A stretch of 64,000 bases of DNA from Albifimbria verrucaria (taxonomy: Eukaryota > Ascomycota > Sordariomycetes > Hypocreales > Stachybotryaceae), in assembly GCA_020081605.1 (NCBI GenBank), contig JAHREC010000013.1:1054001-1118000 (forward strand). The letters run 5' to 3'. Below, in pieces: positions 23,576 through 37,420 of this stretch; position 1 is the stretch's first letter, and each line of letters starts with the position of its first letter. Position numbers and translations under genes: made by a program. The notes under the pieces were generated by a model, which saw only the letters and a list, made by a program, of their open reading frames with translations, made no database searches and had not been told where the DNA came from.

Positions 23576-26500
23576 ATGGACCGGCCAAACACGCCGTCGC
23601 GGCCTCCCGAGTACTACTCGAACTCTCTGCCTGGCTACGACGACGATAATGACACGCCCACCGGCCAAGGCGCTGCCGCCGTGCGCCTCTTGACTTCGGT
23701 CGAGGAGCCGTACGAGCCTCGATTGTACGTTGCACCACCCCATTCATTGCCATCCTTTCCACAACCACCATCGCTACCTCTGCGGCTACCCGTCGCTCAT
23801 CTCCCCTCCTCCGCTTGATGTCAACACAACTGCAAGGCCAGATGAGACATCAGGCCCAACCCACTCCAGTCAACTCACCCAGCAGGCCTCTCCTATGACA
23901 TCGCCAGCAGCTTCGCAGCCGGGGCCGGCTCCTCCCTCCCACACCTCACCTCGCAGGAAGCCTCTGCCAACGCCCATGTCTTCTGTAAAGTTGCAGAAGC
24001 GCACCTACTACCATGGCACCGCTGCTGCCGAGCTTGTCGAGGCCTTGCCCACCATCCCCGAGGGACCAAGCTTTCGCTTCAGGCAACGCAGAAGCGGCCA
24101 CAACTATCCCTCCACTCCCCAGACAAAGAGCCTCACGCCGGAGGTCAAGACGTTAGACCCTTGCATCAAACAGCCATGCTCACATGTATCTGCCATTAGT
24201 TCCCGAACCCAGCGCTCTTACCAACCCAGCATCATCTCGTCACACTCCCGCAGCAACTCCTTCATGGACGATGCGCCCAGCATGCCGCCTCCAGACTCGA
24301 CCTACGTGCCTTTCGCTGGCCGTGAGGGTGGCTCGCCCAACCGACCGTGGACGCCCTCGTCCAGGATGTCAGACTACTCTCGCCCTCCTCCTTCTAACCT
24401 TTCCTTCGAGCCTTCAGATCTCAACGGCAGCCCAAGGCCCGGAACTCCTTCATCCAGATATGGCGGCAGCCCGCGCCGACCGCTACCCCCACAGCCCCTG
24501 TTTTCCAACTCACCGAGGAACACACAAGCCTTCGCCGACGATGCGACCGTCTCAATCCCCTAACTGACAGGGACGACGATGTCTTTGGCCCAGAGAGTGA
24601 CCTCAGTGACGCTCGCCCTCATATCCCTGAGCGGGACTCATACATCTCCGCAGGCTCACAGGACACCCTACAGGAAGACGAAGAGTACTACGACGAAAAG
24701 TACGAACACTACGGCCCTGCACCAGACGGTGCCCAAGAGAGACGTGGTGTCCGCGCTCCTCAAATGTCCAAGAAGGAGGTGCAGCTGATCAACGGCGAGC
24801 TGGTTCTCGAGTGCAAGATTCCCACCATTCTCTACAGTTTCCTCCCACGGCGCGACGAGGTCGAGTTCACGCATATGCGCTACACTGCCGTGACGTGCGA
24901 CCCGGACGACTTCGTCGACAAGGGTTACAAACTGCGCCAGGCCATCGGCCGTACTGCCCGTGAGACGGAGCTCTTCATTTGCATCACCATGTACAACGAA
25001 GACGAGATCGGCTTCACCCGTACCATGCACGCCGTCATGAAGAACATCTCCCACTTCTGCTCTCGAACCCGTTCCCGTACTTGGGGTGACAATGGCTGGC
25101 AGAAGATCGTCGTCTGCATCATTTCTGACGGTCGTGAGAAAATTCACCCTCGTACGCTCGACGCCCTCGCTGCCATGGGTGTGTACCAGCACGGCATTGC
25201 AAAGAACTACGTCAACAATCGCGCTGTCCAGGCTCACGTTTACGAGTACACCACTCAGGTCTCGCTCGACTCGGACCTCAAGTTCAAGGGTGCTGAGAAG
25301 GGCATCGTGCCTTGCCAGCTGATCTTCTGCCTCAAGGAGAAGAACCAGCGTAAGCTCAACTCTCACCGTTGGTTCTTCAATGCTTTTGGCAAGGCCCTTA
25401 ACCCCAACGTCTGTATCCTGCTCGATGTCGGTACTCGCCCTGGTGGTAACTCGCTGTACCACTTGTGGAAAGCCTTTGATACCGACTCCAACGTCGCGGG
25501 TGCCTGTGGTGAGATCAAGGCCATGAAGGGTCGTTTCGGTGGTAACCTGCTCAACCCGCTTGTCGCCTCCCAGAACTTCGAATACAAGATGTCCAACATT
25601 CTCGACAAGCCGCTCGAGTCTGTGTTTGGTTACATTACGGTGCTGCCCGGTGCCTTGAGTGCCTACCGTTACCATGCTCTGCAAAACGACGAGACTGGCC
25701 ATGGACCCCTGAGCCAGTACTTCAAGGGAGAGACGCTCCACGGACAGCACGCTGATGTCTTCACGGCCAACATGTACCTGGCCGAGGATCGTATCCTCTG
25801 TTGGGAGCTGGTAGCTAAGAGGGGTGAGAGATGGGTCTTGCGATATGTCAAGGGCTGCACTGGTGAGACTGATGTGCCTGGTAAGTCCCACCTCTATTAC
25901 ACGGTATCGACACGCTTCGTTAACTAACACGATCAACAGATACCGTCCCTGAGTTTATTTCTCAGCGTCGAAGATGGCTCAACGGTGCCTTCTTCGCAGC
26001 CGTCTACTCCCTCTTCAACTTCCGCCAGATCCTCGCTACCGACCACACCATCGCCCGCAAGGTCCTCCTCTACGTCGAGGCCATCTACCAGTTCATCCAG
26101 CTCCTCTTCACCTACTTCTCCTCGCCAACTTCTACCTGACATTCTACTTCGTTGCCGGAGGTCTCGCGGATCCACTCATTGACCCGTTCGGCCACGGTAT
26201 CGGCAACATCTTCTTCATCATCCTCCGGTACACGTGCGCCCTGCTCATCGCTACTCAATTCATCTTGTCGCTTGGTAACCGGCCACAAGGTGCCAGCAAG
26301 CTGTACCTTGCTAGTATGATTATATACGGCGTGATCATGGTTTACACCGTGTTTGCGTCATTCTATATTGTCGTCAAGCAGCTCAGTACCAAGGACGAAG
26401 ATGGCCATAGTAAGCTCAGACTCGGTAACAACGTCTTCACCAACCTCATGGTGTCCATTGCATCCACGCTGGGTCTCTACGTCGTCATGTCATTGCTCTA

Positions 26501-27140
26501 CCTTGAGCCGTGGCACATCATCACCTCGACTGCCCAGTACTTCTTCCTCTTGCCCAGCTACATCTGCACGCTGCAGGTCTATGCCTTCTGCAACACGCAC
26601 GACGTCACCTGGGGTACCAAGGGTGACAACGTCATCAAGACGGACTTGGGTGGCGCTGTGGGTAAGGGCCAGACGGTCGAGCTAGAGATGCCCAGCGAGC
26701 AGCTCGACATTGACAGTGGCTACGACGAGGCTCTGCGTAACCTTCGTGACCGCGTCGAAGTGCCTGAACGCCCCGTCAGTGAGTCCCAGCTGCAGGAGGA
26801 TTACTACAAGAGCGTCCGTACTTACATGGTGCTCTCGTGGATGATCGCCAACGGTATCCTCGCCATGGGCGTGTCCGAGGCGTACAGCGACAGCACCATC
26901 GGCGACAACTTCTACCTGCGCTTCATCCTCTGGAGTGTCGCTGCTCTCGCCCTCTTCCGTGCCATCGGCTCCACCACCTTCGCCATCATCAACGTCATCA
27001 ACATTATAGTCGAGGGCAGGGTGCGCATGAGCATCAAGGTCCCCGAGTGGATGGGCGGCTTCGGCGGCAAGATCAGCGACACCATGAGCAGCGTCGGCAG
27101 CAGCGTCAGCAGCAGCGTGAGCAGCGTTCTACGACGCTGA
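23576..27140 (+). CDS. Chitin synthase, division 1, probably class III
   Basis: Membrane GT2 enzyme adding GlcNAc from UDP-GlcNAc to chitin at the plasma membrane. A Pro/Ser-rich cytosolic N-terminus of about 300 residues precedes the catalytic block: [39 protein letters not shown] (EDR), and QRRRWLNG (QRRRW). Several helices follow, then the [10 protein letters not shown] signature and two late helices, ending in a Ser-rich tail. [14 protein letters not shown] and [12 protein letters not shown] are class III-like. Introns: one starting at 23725 (GTACGT) in the N-terminal part, acceptor not fixed, and 25881-25940 (60 bp, CTAAC). Frame breaks at CCCC 24557-24560 and about 26128 are single missing C. 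Start ATG at 23576 (GCCATGG). Convergent with MET5. Confidence 0.93.
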
Positions 27141-27660
27141 GCTCGAGAGTCGACCGAGTGATCAACGTAGGTAAACAAAAAGGAGGCTGTGGGTGTTTAG
27201 GCGTTCGCTTTCGCACGACTTTGACGACATGAGGACATCTGTCTATAGGGATTGGAAAGGGATTGAATGTAAGGATTGTCATGTACATACCATCATGATT
27301 GCTTTTAATGGTCGCAACGAAGTGCTGGAAAGGGTTTCTGGTCAATATTGGGAGGCGTTTCTACTTTTGCATTTGCTATTCAAATGAGCATACCAGATTT
27401 GTTTGACCCGGTCGACATGAGCATCACAGGAGTCTTGAACATTCTCGCGCAACCAACGCTGAGGGCTCCGAGTAGATAGGAAGTAATGAAGAAATGCTTG
27501 AGAGCTTTCCAATTGGTATATTCGATACATGAAAAATTACTAGAACTGATATCCAAGCTTTTCCACAAAAAACGTCGCCAGAACCAAATCGTTTCAAATT
27601 ACGCCAGCCAGATTTCCCAATTCATGCAGCCTCATGGTGTATCCGATTCTAAATGGTTGT
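27141..27660. other. Convergent 3' flanks
   Basis: 520 bp between the stops of chitin synthase (+) and MET5 (-). Several short open frames without motifs; presumably two 3' UTRs. Confidence 0.6.
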
Positions 27661-30600
27661 TTACTCCTCTTCTTCCTCGTCCTCTTCAGCGACCTGTTGA
27701 GCAATTGTCAGCATCTGGTCCCTTGATAATGTGCTTGTTAGATGTGAGAACTTACGTTATCATGGAAGTCACGTCCCTCCTTCGTCGCAACAATAACACC
27801 AGTACGAACGCAGAAGTCACCGAACCTCTCTCCCTCCTGTCTCTCCAAAGCATACTGCTTCAGCAGGGGCTTCATGATAGACAGGATCTCCTCCTCCTTG
27901 ATGCTGGAACGGTACAGCTTGTTCAAACGCTGACCGTGGTAACCACCACCCAAGTACATGTTGTAGGCTCCGAAGGCCTTGCCAACGAAGGCAACCTCGG
28001 CAAGCCAAGGTCGTGCGCAACCGTTGGGGCAACCAGTCATACGCATGACGATGGAGTCCTGACGCAAACCGTTCTCCTCAAGGCAAGCCTCCAGCTTCGA
28101 GATGAGGACAGGCAGGTATCGCTCGGATTCGGCCATGGCCAGACCACAGGTCGGGAAGGCAACACAGGCAGATGAGCTAAGACGAAGGCCAGAGAACTGA
28201 ATGTTGTCCAGCTTGTACTTCTTCATCAACTCCTTCAGCGCGGGGACATCCTCGTCCTGGACGTTGCTGAGAATAAGATGCTGGTTACCGGTAAGACGGA
28301 ACTCGCCCTTGTGAACCTTTGCAATCTCGCGGAGACCAGTCTTCATCTGGAACTCAGGAGTATCCTCAATACGACCGTTCTCGATGAAGAAGGTGAAGTG
28401 GTTGAGACCAGTCTCATCGCGCTGCCATCCGAAGGTGTCGACGTTGCTCTTGAACTCGAAAGAGCGCTCAGGCTCGAACTTCTTGCCCCAGAGCTCCTCA
28501 ACCTTGCCACGGAACACATCAACGCCCATGTCGTCAATGGTGTACTTGAGACGAGCGTGCTTGCGGTTCTTGCGATCACCGTGGTCACGCTGGACCAGCA
28601 TGATCTTCTCACAGGCAATATGGACATCCTCAGTCTTGCAGAATCCAAACATGCGGCCGACCTGAGGGTAGGTCTTCTTGTTGTTGTGTGTGGCACCCAT
28701 ACCACCACCAGCCAGCACATTGAAACCCTCTAGCTCGCCGTCTTCACCCTTAATAGCGATCAGACCAATATCGTGAGCGTAGACATCGGTGTCGTTGTGG
28801 GGAGGAACTGCAATGGTGATCTTGAACTTTCGGGGCAGGTAGGTAGGACCGTACAGAGGCTCGAAGTCCTGAACGGCATCTCCAGCCACCTGTGTCTTCT
28901 TGTCGTTTTCATCAGTGAGCCAGATCTCGTGGTAAGCGGAAGTCGAGGGAAGGAGATGGTCGCTGATCTTCTTTGAGCAAGCGTGCACCTGCTTGTGGTA
29001 CTTGGACTGGGTGGGAAGAGAGCTGCACATGACGTTTCGGTTGACATCACCGCAGGCGGCAATGGTAGTCATGAGGGCGCGGTTGATAGCCTGCATAGCC
29101 GGCTTAAGCTTGCCCTTGACAACACCGTGGAACTGGAAGGTTTGTCGGGTGGTGAGCTTCATAGTCTCGTTTCCGAGAGAAGTGGCGATGTCATCCATCT
29201 GCACCCACTGCTTGGGCGTGGAAACACCACCGGGCAGTCGGCATCGAATCATGAAGGAGTACGCAGGCTCCAGGCCCTGTGCCTTTCTCTCGTCACGAAC
29301 ATCACGGTCGTCCTGCATGTAGGTTCCATGGAACTTGGTCAGCTGAGAGTCGGCAGCAGAGATGGCACCAGTGGAAGGGTCGTTCAAACCCTCCACGATG
29401 GTACCACGGAGGTAGTTGGATGCCAGCTTGATGTCCTCGTTGGTCTGGGGCTTGGGCTCTTCAGGCAGACCCTCGACCTTGTCGACACCGAGGGCCTCCC
29501 AGATCTTGGGCTCCCACTCTTGGTAACCGGTTTGGAAGCCGTCAGGGTCCTGATCGTCTCCCAGGCCAATCTCGGCGAGTTGCTTAGCACCCAAGTTGGT
29601 CAGGACTCGGTTGAGATCCTTGGCAGGCTTGTTGTAGTAAATCCTATCCTCCTTGCGAGGCCAGTAGTGGCTGTCACCCAGACCGAAAACTGAGAAGTTA
29701 ACGGTGGCGAGATCCAGATCGGTGCTGTCCTTGATGGCATCCCAGAAAGGAAGACCATTCTGAGGGAACTCTCCTGGCCAGCCGTTGAGGTCAGGAAAAC
29801 AATATTCTCCTCGTTAGGAAGATCCTCAATGGGGTAGTCCTCCATGGCGAGCACAGCAGTCTTCAGGCCACGAACACGGCCTCGGTAGCCCAGTCGCTTA
29901 GCCAGGGTGGTAGCGTTGCCGTTATCCGAAGCGTACAGGATGGTCAAAGGCGCGCCGAGAAGACCCTCCAGAAGCTGGTTGTAGGCGTCCTTGGCCTTCC
30001 TCTTCTGCTGGGCTCGGACCTCTGTTCCGAAGTCTCGTGCCAGGTTGGCAGCGAACTCAGGCTCCTTGCGCATAAGCTGGGTCAGCTGGTTGTCGCGAGC
30101 CAAGAACGTCTTGAGCTCCTGCTTGATGAGCTCGGAGTCCAGGCTGAAGTTGGGCTCGCCCTTCTGCTCGTTCTCGGGGTTCCATCGGTACAGTGGCCAG
30201 TAGCCAGCATCAACAGCCTTCTTGGTCTCCTGGAGAACAGTCAAAGGAGAGTCGGATTCACCGAAGTAAGGGAGATAGGCCAAGACAACAGAGGGACCGT
30301 TGAACTTATCGGCCTCGAGCATGGCCTGCAGAACCTGGGTGTAGGAGCTGTACACGGCAGTGGAGGCAACGTAGACGTTGCCAAAGTTCATGGCGTAGAG
30401 GCCAATATCCTTCTTTCTCCTCTGAGCGTCAGCAGCAGCCTTCTCGGTGTAGGGTGTCGAATCGATTATGAGCATGTTCACGTTCTCACCAGATGCGAGA
30501 ACATGGTGAACACCGGAGTTGCCGAGATCGTAGGCCCAGGCGTCGGAGCCAGTCAGCCAGAGCGACTCCTTGCGGAACAAGCGCTTGTTGGAGAGGAGCT

Positions 30601-32659
30601 TCTTTGCTGACTCCGATCCCTCACTGTCCAGCTTGGAAACGACGTCGTCGGCAATTTCGTTGGTCTTGACGGGGTCCTCAGATGCTAAGGCCCAACGAGC
30701 CAGGAGGCTCTTGGTATCCTCAGATGAGATCTCGCCGCTGCTGGCAGCCTGCTTAACCTCAGAAACGAACTTGCTGCGCAGCTCGCTGCGTGCCAGCAAC
30801 GAGCCAAATCCAAACTCGGGGTTGCTGAGATGGTGGTAGAGATGCCGGCGTTCTTTGAGTCGAGAGCGTTGGCGATGTAGGCCCGGGGTCCAAAGAGCTG
30901 GTTAAGGACCTTGGAGTAGGCGTTCTCGACCTGGGGACTTCCAGCTCAAAGCCTTCGGCCTGAGCGGGGGCTTGTTCTGACCAACCTCCAGGTTCTGGAG
31001 GGGCTTCTCGGCCGTCAGGTTCTGCAAGACACCGCGGAGAGCCTGGGTGGTGGTCTCGGGGTGATGTAACCGAGCTGGTGGCCGACAATGGCCTCGAGGC
31101 CTCCAGGGCCGCTCTTGACAGAGGTGAGAATGTCGATCAGGAGAGGACCCCACTTAGTCGTCTTTCGGTGAATCTGCTCGAGGACGGCGATTCGCTTCAC
31201 AGACTTGGGAAGAGCCTCGACGAACTTGGAGCCGATCCAGGGGCGGTAAAGGCGAGGGGTGAGGATAGCGGCGTTGGCGAAGATCTCATCAGCCTTGGCG
31301 TTGTCGATGGCCTCAGCAAAGGCACCAGCATCAGAGCCAAAGATGAAGAGGCAGTTGATAGCGTTGGCGGGGCCGGAGTACTCAAAGGCGTTGTAGGAAC
31401 GGCCAGTGAGGGACTGGATCTGAGCCCAGATGCGGGTGGCGCTTGTGTAGATGTCCTCTGATGTGACCTGAGGAGGGGCGATCTCGACAGTGGTAGCCAG
31501 AGAAGAGGCACCGGGAGTGCTAGAGGCGCTGGCCTCGCTGGTCTTGGTGGAGGTACCGGCGGAAGTGAGCTTGGAGGCGTTGGCATCAGTAGGAGGCTGC
31601 AGAGTGCCAGGGCTGGCAGTGGCGCCGTTAAGGGCGGGCTCTGGGTGGTCGGAAGAAACGGCAGCGTGGCCGTCATCGGCGTAGATGGTGGAGGCCGAGA
31701 CGGTGCCAGCCTGGAACCTTCGGACACTCTCGATGTCGATGATCTCGCGGACAATGGCGGGGTCCTCGGTATCGATGGGCTTGTCCTGGGCAGAAACCTC
31801 GGGGGCGAAGAAGTGAATCACACCTTTACCGGTGCGGGTGGCCAGGGCGTGGGCGGTGATGGCCATATCCTGGGCCTCCTGTAACGACTCGGACTGCAAG
31901 AAGGTCCATCCCGAGTTCCTGATGGAGGTGATGACGGAGTAATCGGCGTGGCCACGAGGCAGAAGGGAGACGTGGAGGACCACAGGGTAGTTGGCCAGCT
32001 TGTAGAGGTGAGAGACGGCAGGAAGGAGGACATTGGAAGTGGTGGTGACGGTGGTGAGCTTGCCGGCACGGATGGGGCCAAAGACGGAGAGGAGAGGGTC
32101 GGTGTTGTAGCGGACAGATTGGATCTGAAAGGAAGCGAGTCAACAATGAGATTCAAGAGAGAGCACAGAGATGTGGAGGGTGTTATCTCTTACCTCTGGG
32201 ACCGCATCGGGGACTGAGCGACAAGGCCCTGGTCTTTGCGACCAGCATATCGCTTGAGGTGGGAAGAGAAGTCTGAATCAACAGCCAGAGAGGGCTGTAC
32301 GGAGACGATCACATCGCTGGAGAGGTATGCGATTCGCGCGACTGCGAGGAAGAGGAGAGTTAGCGAATTGTGAGCTAGATGGAGGTGGGCAAGGCAAGGG
32401 ATGTGAGCAGCTGGAGATGTTGGCAATGCGTAGTTCTCGTGATGGGAAAGAGAAGGAAGGAACAGTTTCCTTTCCCCAAGGAGTAGCAGCAGAGCAGAGC
32501 AAAGCAGAGCAGAGCACGAACAACAACAGCGGCAGCACCAAGCCCAGGATCATGGAGCGGTGATGGGAAGCACATACCAGCCTCTTCAGGCGTTCGGATC
32601 TGGTGAGCAGCGTCCATGTTGTCGACGCCGGCAGCAGCAGACTGGAACAGAAAGGCCAT
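27661..32659 (-). CDS. MET5: Assimilatory sulfite reductase (NADPH) beta subunit
   Basis: Reduces sulfite to sulfide for cysteine/methionine synthesis. It has the fungal three-part build, about 1,530 aa: pyruvate-oxidoreductase-like N-terminus (from MAFLFQSAAAGVDNMDAAHQIRTPEE), flavodoxin-like domain (ILYASDNGNATTLAKRLGYR, VFGLGDSHYWP), then the nitrite/sulfite reductase hemoprotein. The siroheme-4Fe4S cysteines are visible in ACVAFPTCGLA and TGCPNGCARPW. Introns: 32342-32577 (236 bp), 32125-32193 (69 bp) and 27694-27755 (62 bp); the last exon adds VAEEDEEEE. The frame breaks repeatedly: GGGG at 32209, 31058 and 30933, G5 at 30965, and near 30830 and 29780. All are repaired by one base to family sequence, so the enzyme is probably intact in the organism. 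Confidence 0.93.
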
Positions 32660-34326
32660 GGCGGGCGGAGGGTCCTTGGGGAGGGACTATTATATCGTGA
32701 GCAGAGGAGGAATTGCTAAGGGCTTCCCGGTCGCCATTCCAACTCGATCCACCCGGGCCAATTGCTGCAAAGGTTATTGCGTTGAAGAGCAGCGCAGAAT
32801 TTCCCCGCGAGGTTTGGAGGAATTGCGTGATCGCTTAGCGGCTCGCCCCTCCAAACCCGCCCCTCCAGACGCCCCTCCTCCAACTGACTGGCGCTGAAGC
32901 GGTATCGGTCTTGTGTCCGATTTCCTGTCATGGCTGAAGAAAGGGGCTTCATGAAGATTAATTGGGAAAACAATTCATCTGTTGAGGATGCTATTTCACC
33001 ATCTCACGTCTTTTTAAAAAAGAAGAACATTGCTATAATATAAAACATTCTTTGAAATTTCCATGATGCATATATTCTACGTCCTTTTTTTTTCCTTCCT
33101 GGCGGTCGTTGATGTAAGTGAGCAAGGATTATTGTTCCACACCCCCAGCTTCCAGCCCAGCTATGTCGGCCTGTAATCCCAATTAGCAATTCCTGTCCCC
33201 AGATTGGCACAACCGACCGCTATCTTTTTTAATTCTCTACTTTTGTTTTATCTTATTTATTGATTAATTTATTTATTTTTTTGCCGCAGAAAATCTCATC
33301 CTGGTCTGCCCGTCTCTGATAAGTCTTCATAGTGAAAGTAAAAGCTAAAAAGACATGCCAATCGTCTACAATACCCAATATATAGTTGTCGTTGTTGTTG
33401 ACTAAATCCAGCCTCCCTTCCCCCTCCCGTACCGGAACAGCACATCACCAACCGGCATCCGCATGCGAACATGGCCGTCAAAAGCCCTCATCAGCCTGTC
33501 CCCACGAGTGACCCTGCCCATGATGCCGCACACAATGGCGTGCTTTGACAAGCCGCACATGCCGCAACCAGCCCACCATCTCTGTCACCCACTGTCTCGT
33601 GCCTAGGCCTGTCGCCAGACCCCTGTCCAACGCAAGCCCAGTGCCGCTCCGACTTCCGGCTGCATTACACCACGAACCCCGACAGCCCGAGCCACTCACA
33701 CCACCGAATGCCGCGCCGGTTTGCTGTTTTTTTTTTTCTACCGTTGGGTTTAGTGCCACGTCGGGTATTGCAGCACAGTCACTTAGCTCGCCAATCGTGC
33801 GTGCGTGCTCTGAGCCGCTGCTAATGATTGACTGTCGGTTCGGGCCACGGATGCACATACCGGTATCCTGATTCCTGATCATTACCATACCCATTTATCC
33901 GTTAACCCCAGCACCGTCACGTCTGACTCTGTTAGTCACGCTTTATTTATAACATGCATACATATATATTATCCATATTGATCCGTAGTTCAAGCATATT
34001 GCATCTAACTAATCCTTACCTTAACCATTTTATATTTCACTCCCGCCTTCAATATTTTGCCTTTCGCGTCCTCTGTTGAATCTCGTGCATCTCGCAAGCA
34101 ACCCAATCTCAAACATAAACATGCATCGTTTAATTATTTCATTAAGAGCGTATGCTCAACGAACGCACTGATACACCTAGTTGCGTGAATACCAAATACC
34201 TCCAACGCCGCCCAGATCCTGTTTCGTACAACCAGATCCAACTCGCCGACCAATATTAGCCCCCTGTAATGTATATATAACCTGTATGGATCCATGTATG
34301 TAGTAAGAATAACCCTCCACCCGCTC
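32660..34326. other. Gene-free stretch with AT-rich core
   Basis: About 1.65 kb between the MET5 start and the KEI1 stop. The part at about 33220-33285 is almost pure A/T (TTTATT runs), and poly-T/poly-A tracts occur at 33086 and 33729. Open frames at 33478-33894 (-) and 33545-33871 (+) overlap each other and carry no motif. Confidence 0.5.
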
Positions 34327-35133
34327 TTACACATCGCACGTCAGCATGGGTACCTGGCCATCCATCAGCCTCTTGCCCGACGCCTCTCGGTCCTCGGCCG
34401 CTCCTCCGAGCCAGTAGGCCCTACCCACCGACACCATCAGCCGGCCCAGCCGTCCTCTCCGGCCCTCACCCTCCGGTAGGCCGGTCGCGAACGGTCCGTC
34501 ACCGCCGTCACCCACGTCCACCCGTTGCATGTACCGTTGCAGCGTCTGTCGCGCAAACGCCATGATCACCAGGCTGAAGTGCACCCTCACCAGCGTCAGG
34601 CACACCACCATTACCATGCTCGCCGCCGTCTCCTGCGGCATCACGTCTCCGTTCTGCGCACTCTGCTCCTTCAGGCTGTTCAGGTCCTCCACCACCATAG
34701 CGTTGTCGTCCCTCCGGGCGCTCCCGAGCGTGCGCTGCCCACGCACCATGCCACTGCGAACGCCGCCGCGTAGGCCCCGTTAATTACCGTGTCGAGGGCG
34801 TAGATCCATGCCAGTGCCAGGCACTCCAGCGGGCTTTGCTTTCGGATGTGTGGGATCAGGTAGGCGAGGCAAACGAGCATCAGGATCGAGTAAACGTAGG
34901 TCGACAGTTGCAGCAGCGACAGCTGATATCCCGTCAGGATCGCCAGCAGTCCGTAGACGCCGGTGACTTTGTTGAACACGAGCGCCAGCGAGATTAGTTC
35001 CGTGGCCGTTTGTAGATTAATGATCCCAAAGAGGTTCTGCAAATCCAGTTTAGCATGTTTCTTACAACATGATCCAGTTCTTCCGTACCTTGGGACGAGG
35101 TATCCGTAGATACTGGCGCGTGAGTCTCGACAT
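34327..35133 (-). CDS. KEI1: Kei1-like subunit of inositol phosphorylceramide synthase
   Basis: Golgi membrane protein that in yeast is the essential partner of the IPC synthase Aur1 and aids its localisation. Exon 1 (MSRLTRQYLRIPRPK) joins after a 52-bp intron (35037-35088) to NLFGIINLQTATELISLALVFNK. The family landmark FNKVTGVYGLLAILTGYQLSLLQ is plain, followed by three more hydrophobic segments and an LDT-type ALDTVINGAYAAAF. The frame then breaks near 34745-34780. The continuing frame supplies a final membrane segment (AASMVMVVCLTLVRVHFSLVIM) and a basic/acidic tail, GLPEGEGRRGRLGRLM. About 250 aa, longer than the yeast protein, as in other filamentous fungi. Function by homology only. 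Confidence 0.78.
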
Positions 35134-35869
35134 GATGGCGGGCGGTGACCTGTATCGCCGAATGTCCGTAGTTGTAGACCGTTCCGCAATCAAATGGGGT
35201 CCGGTATCGAATCCAACGCTCGTACGCAACAGAGGGTTGTCCAGAAAGGAGAAAAAATGCAATGGTTTATTATTCCCTTAGAGCTCGGTGATGACGGAAC
35301 CCGCCTTGATCCACGACCCTCCTTTCTTGTGGGCTCCACAACCCGACCCTGCCGGAGCTCATGCTGTAATGTCACTTTACTCAACTGACTCAAGCCAACC
35401 ATGGCTCAGAGCCAAGACAGGGGTCTCTTCACGTGATCAGGCGTCGCAGTCTAGGGTGCCATTTGACCAGATAAATACATGCATTGGAATTAAAGATCGA
35501 TCAATATCATATCTCAGATCGTCATCTCGGCCTCAGTTCAATCTAGCCTCTACTCATTAGGACAAATTTTCCTCTCTGCCGTGGACGCCTCCACCTGCGC
35601 CCACCAATTCGCATACCACCCGTAACCGCTCTAATGAATGGTATTAAGTTGTTTAAGTGTATATAAGCGATCGTGGCTCGTGGTCCGGATGTATAATACA
35701 AGTCTCAATGTTCAGATCCACCTCGCTGTGCCGTGACATCGTGTCCTGTGATTTGTGTGTATATGTGTCGTGTGTGCGGACCGAGGCTGCTTTAGAGGGC
35801 CTCATGGACAGGAACCTTGTCGAGTTCCCCGATTACCCTTCCTCCCTGCATCCTTTTGGTGCTCCCAGA
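35134..35869. other. Intergenic between KEI1 and YPT6
   Basis: About 735 bp with no coding support: the KEI1 promoter and YPT6 3' region. A TATATAAG element at about 35660 lies on the plus strand but leads to no recognisable gene. Confidence 0.5.
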
Positions 35870-36793
<924 letters not shown>

Positions 36794-37420
36794 CTTGTGT
36801 ATATATACGAGTTGCCAAAGTCTTCGGGAGCCGCGCACTTGGGGAGGTTGTCGAGGACCTTTAGAGGAAAAGCCGGCAGTCACACGCCCACAGCACGGGC
36901 ACAGCACAAGACGGTGGTTGGTAGGAAGCTAGACCGAGCGGCAGGAGAGGTTGTCCGGAGCGTTGGCGGGTTTGTGGTTGCAATAGGTCCTGAGGTTTTG
37001 CATGGAAAGGAGGCCAACCTGGCGCTGCCTGCAATTGACCCATCGGCTCCAGCATAGGACCACGCACAGCTGGGGGCGGTGCCAAGCCCAGCACGTGCCG
37101 ATAAAAACCAAAAGGACTTTCTCCAGGTACATTCCACCACACAATTAAGGTTAGTGCCAGCCAGTCCAGGAAGGTACCTGTGGCTGAGCTGGAGCCATGG
37201 GGCCTCCCTCTAGCGAGTCTAGCCCCTCGGAGCCCCTTCAAGCCCCTATAACCGTTATCAGCGCCGAGTATCTGTGGCTCGATACCCCGATAACAGCCAG
37301 CCATGCACAAGGCTCCACTAAAAATTCAGAGGGGAATAATCGGACTCCCCACCGACAAATCCATCGCGATTCTTATCGACCATTGTTGAATAATTCTTGC
37401 CGTTGCTCAACACCGTCGCC
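36794..37420. other. Divergent promoter region YPT6/NOP53
   Basis: 627 bp between start codons on opposite strands. Open frames on both strands here lack motifs. No clear TATA box; it would have to drive both genes. Confidence 0.5.

Noticed and set aside
24668..25936. 422-codon minus-strand open frame opposite chitin synthase
   Set aside because: Exact antisense of the strongly conserved catalytic domain; composition (Leu/Val/Thr/Glu) is a by-product of GC-biased codon use on the other strand.
28983..29693. 236-codon plus-strand open frame opposite MET5
   Set aside because: Antisense shadow of the sulfite reductase domain, no motif.
33478..33894. 138-codon minus-strand open frame with an overlapping 108-codon plus-strand frame
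   Set aside because: Two opposed frames in low-complexity intergenic sequence; neither has a motif.
34133..34334. Short minus-strand open frame just downstream of KEI1
   Set aside because: Begins within the KEI1 end and has no motif; taken as 3' flank.
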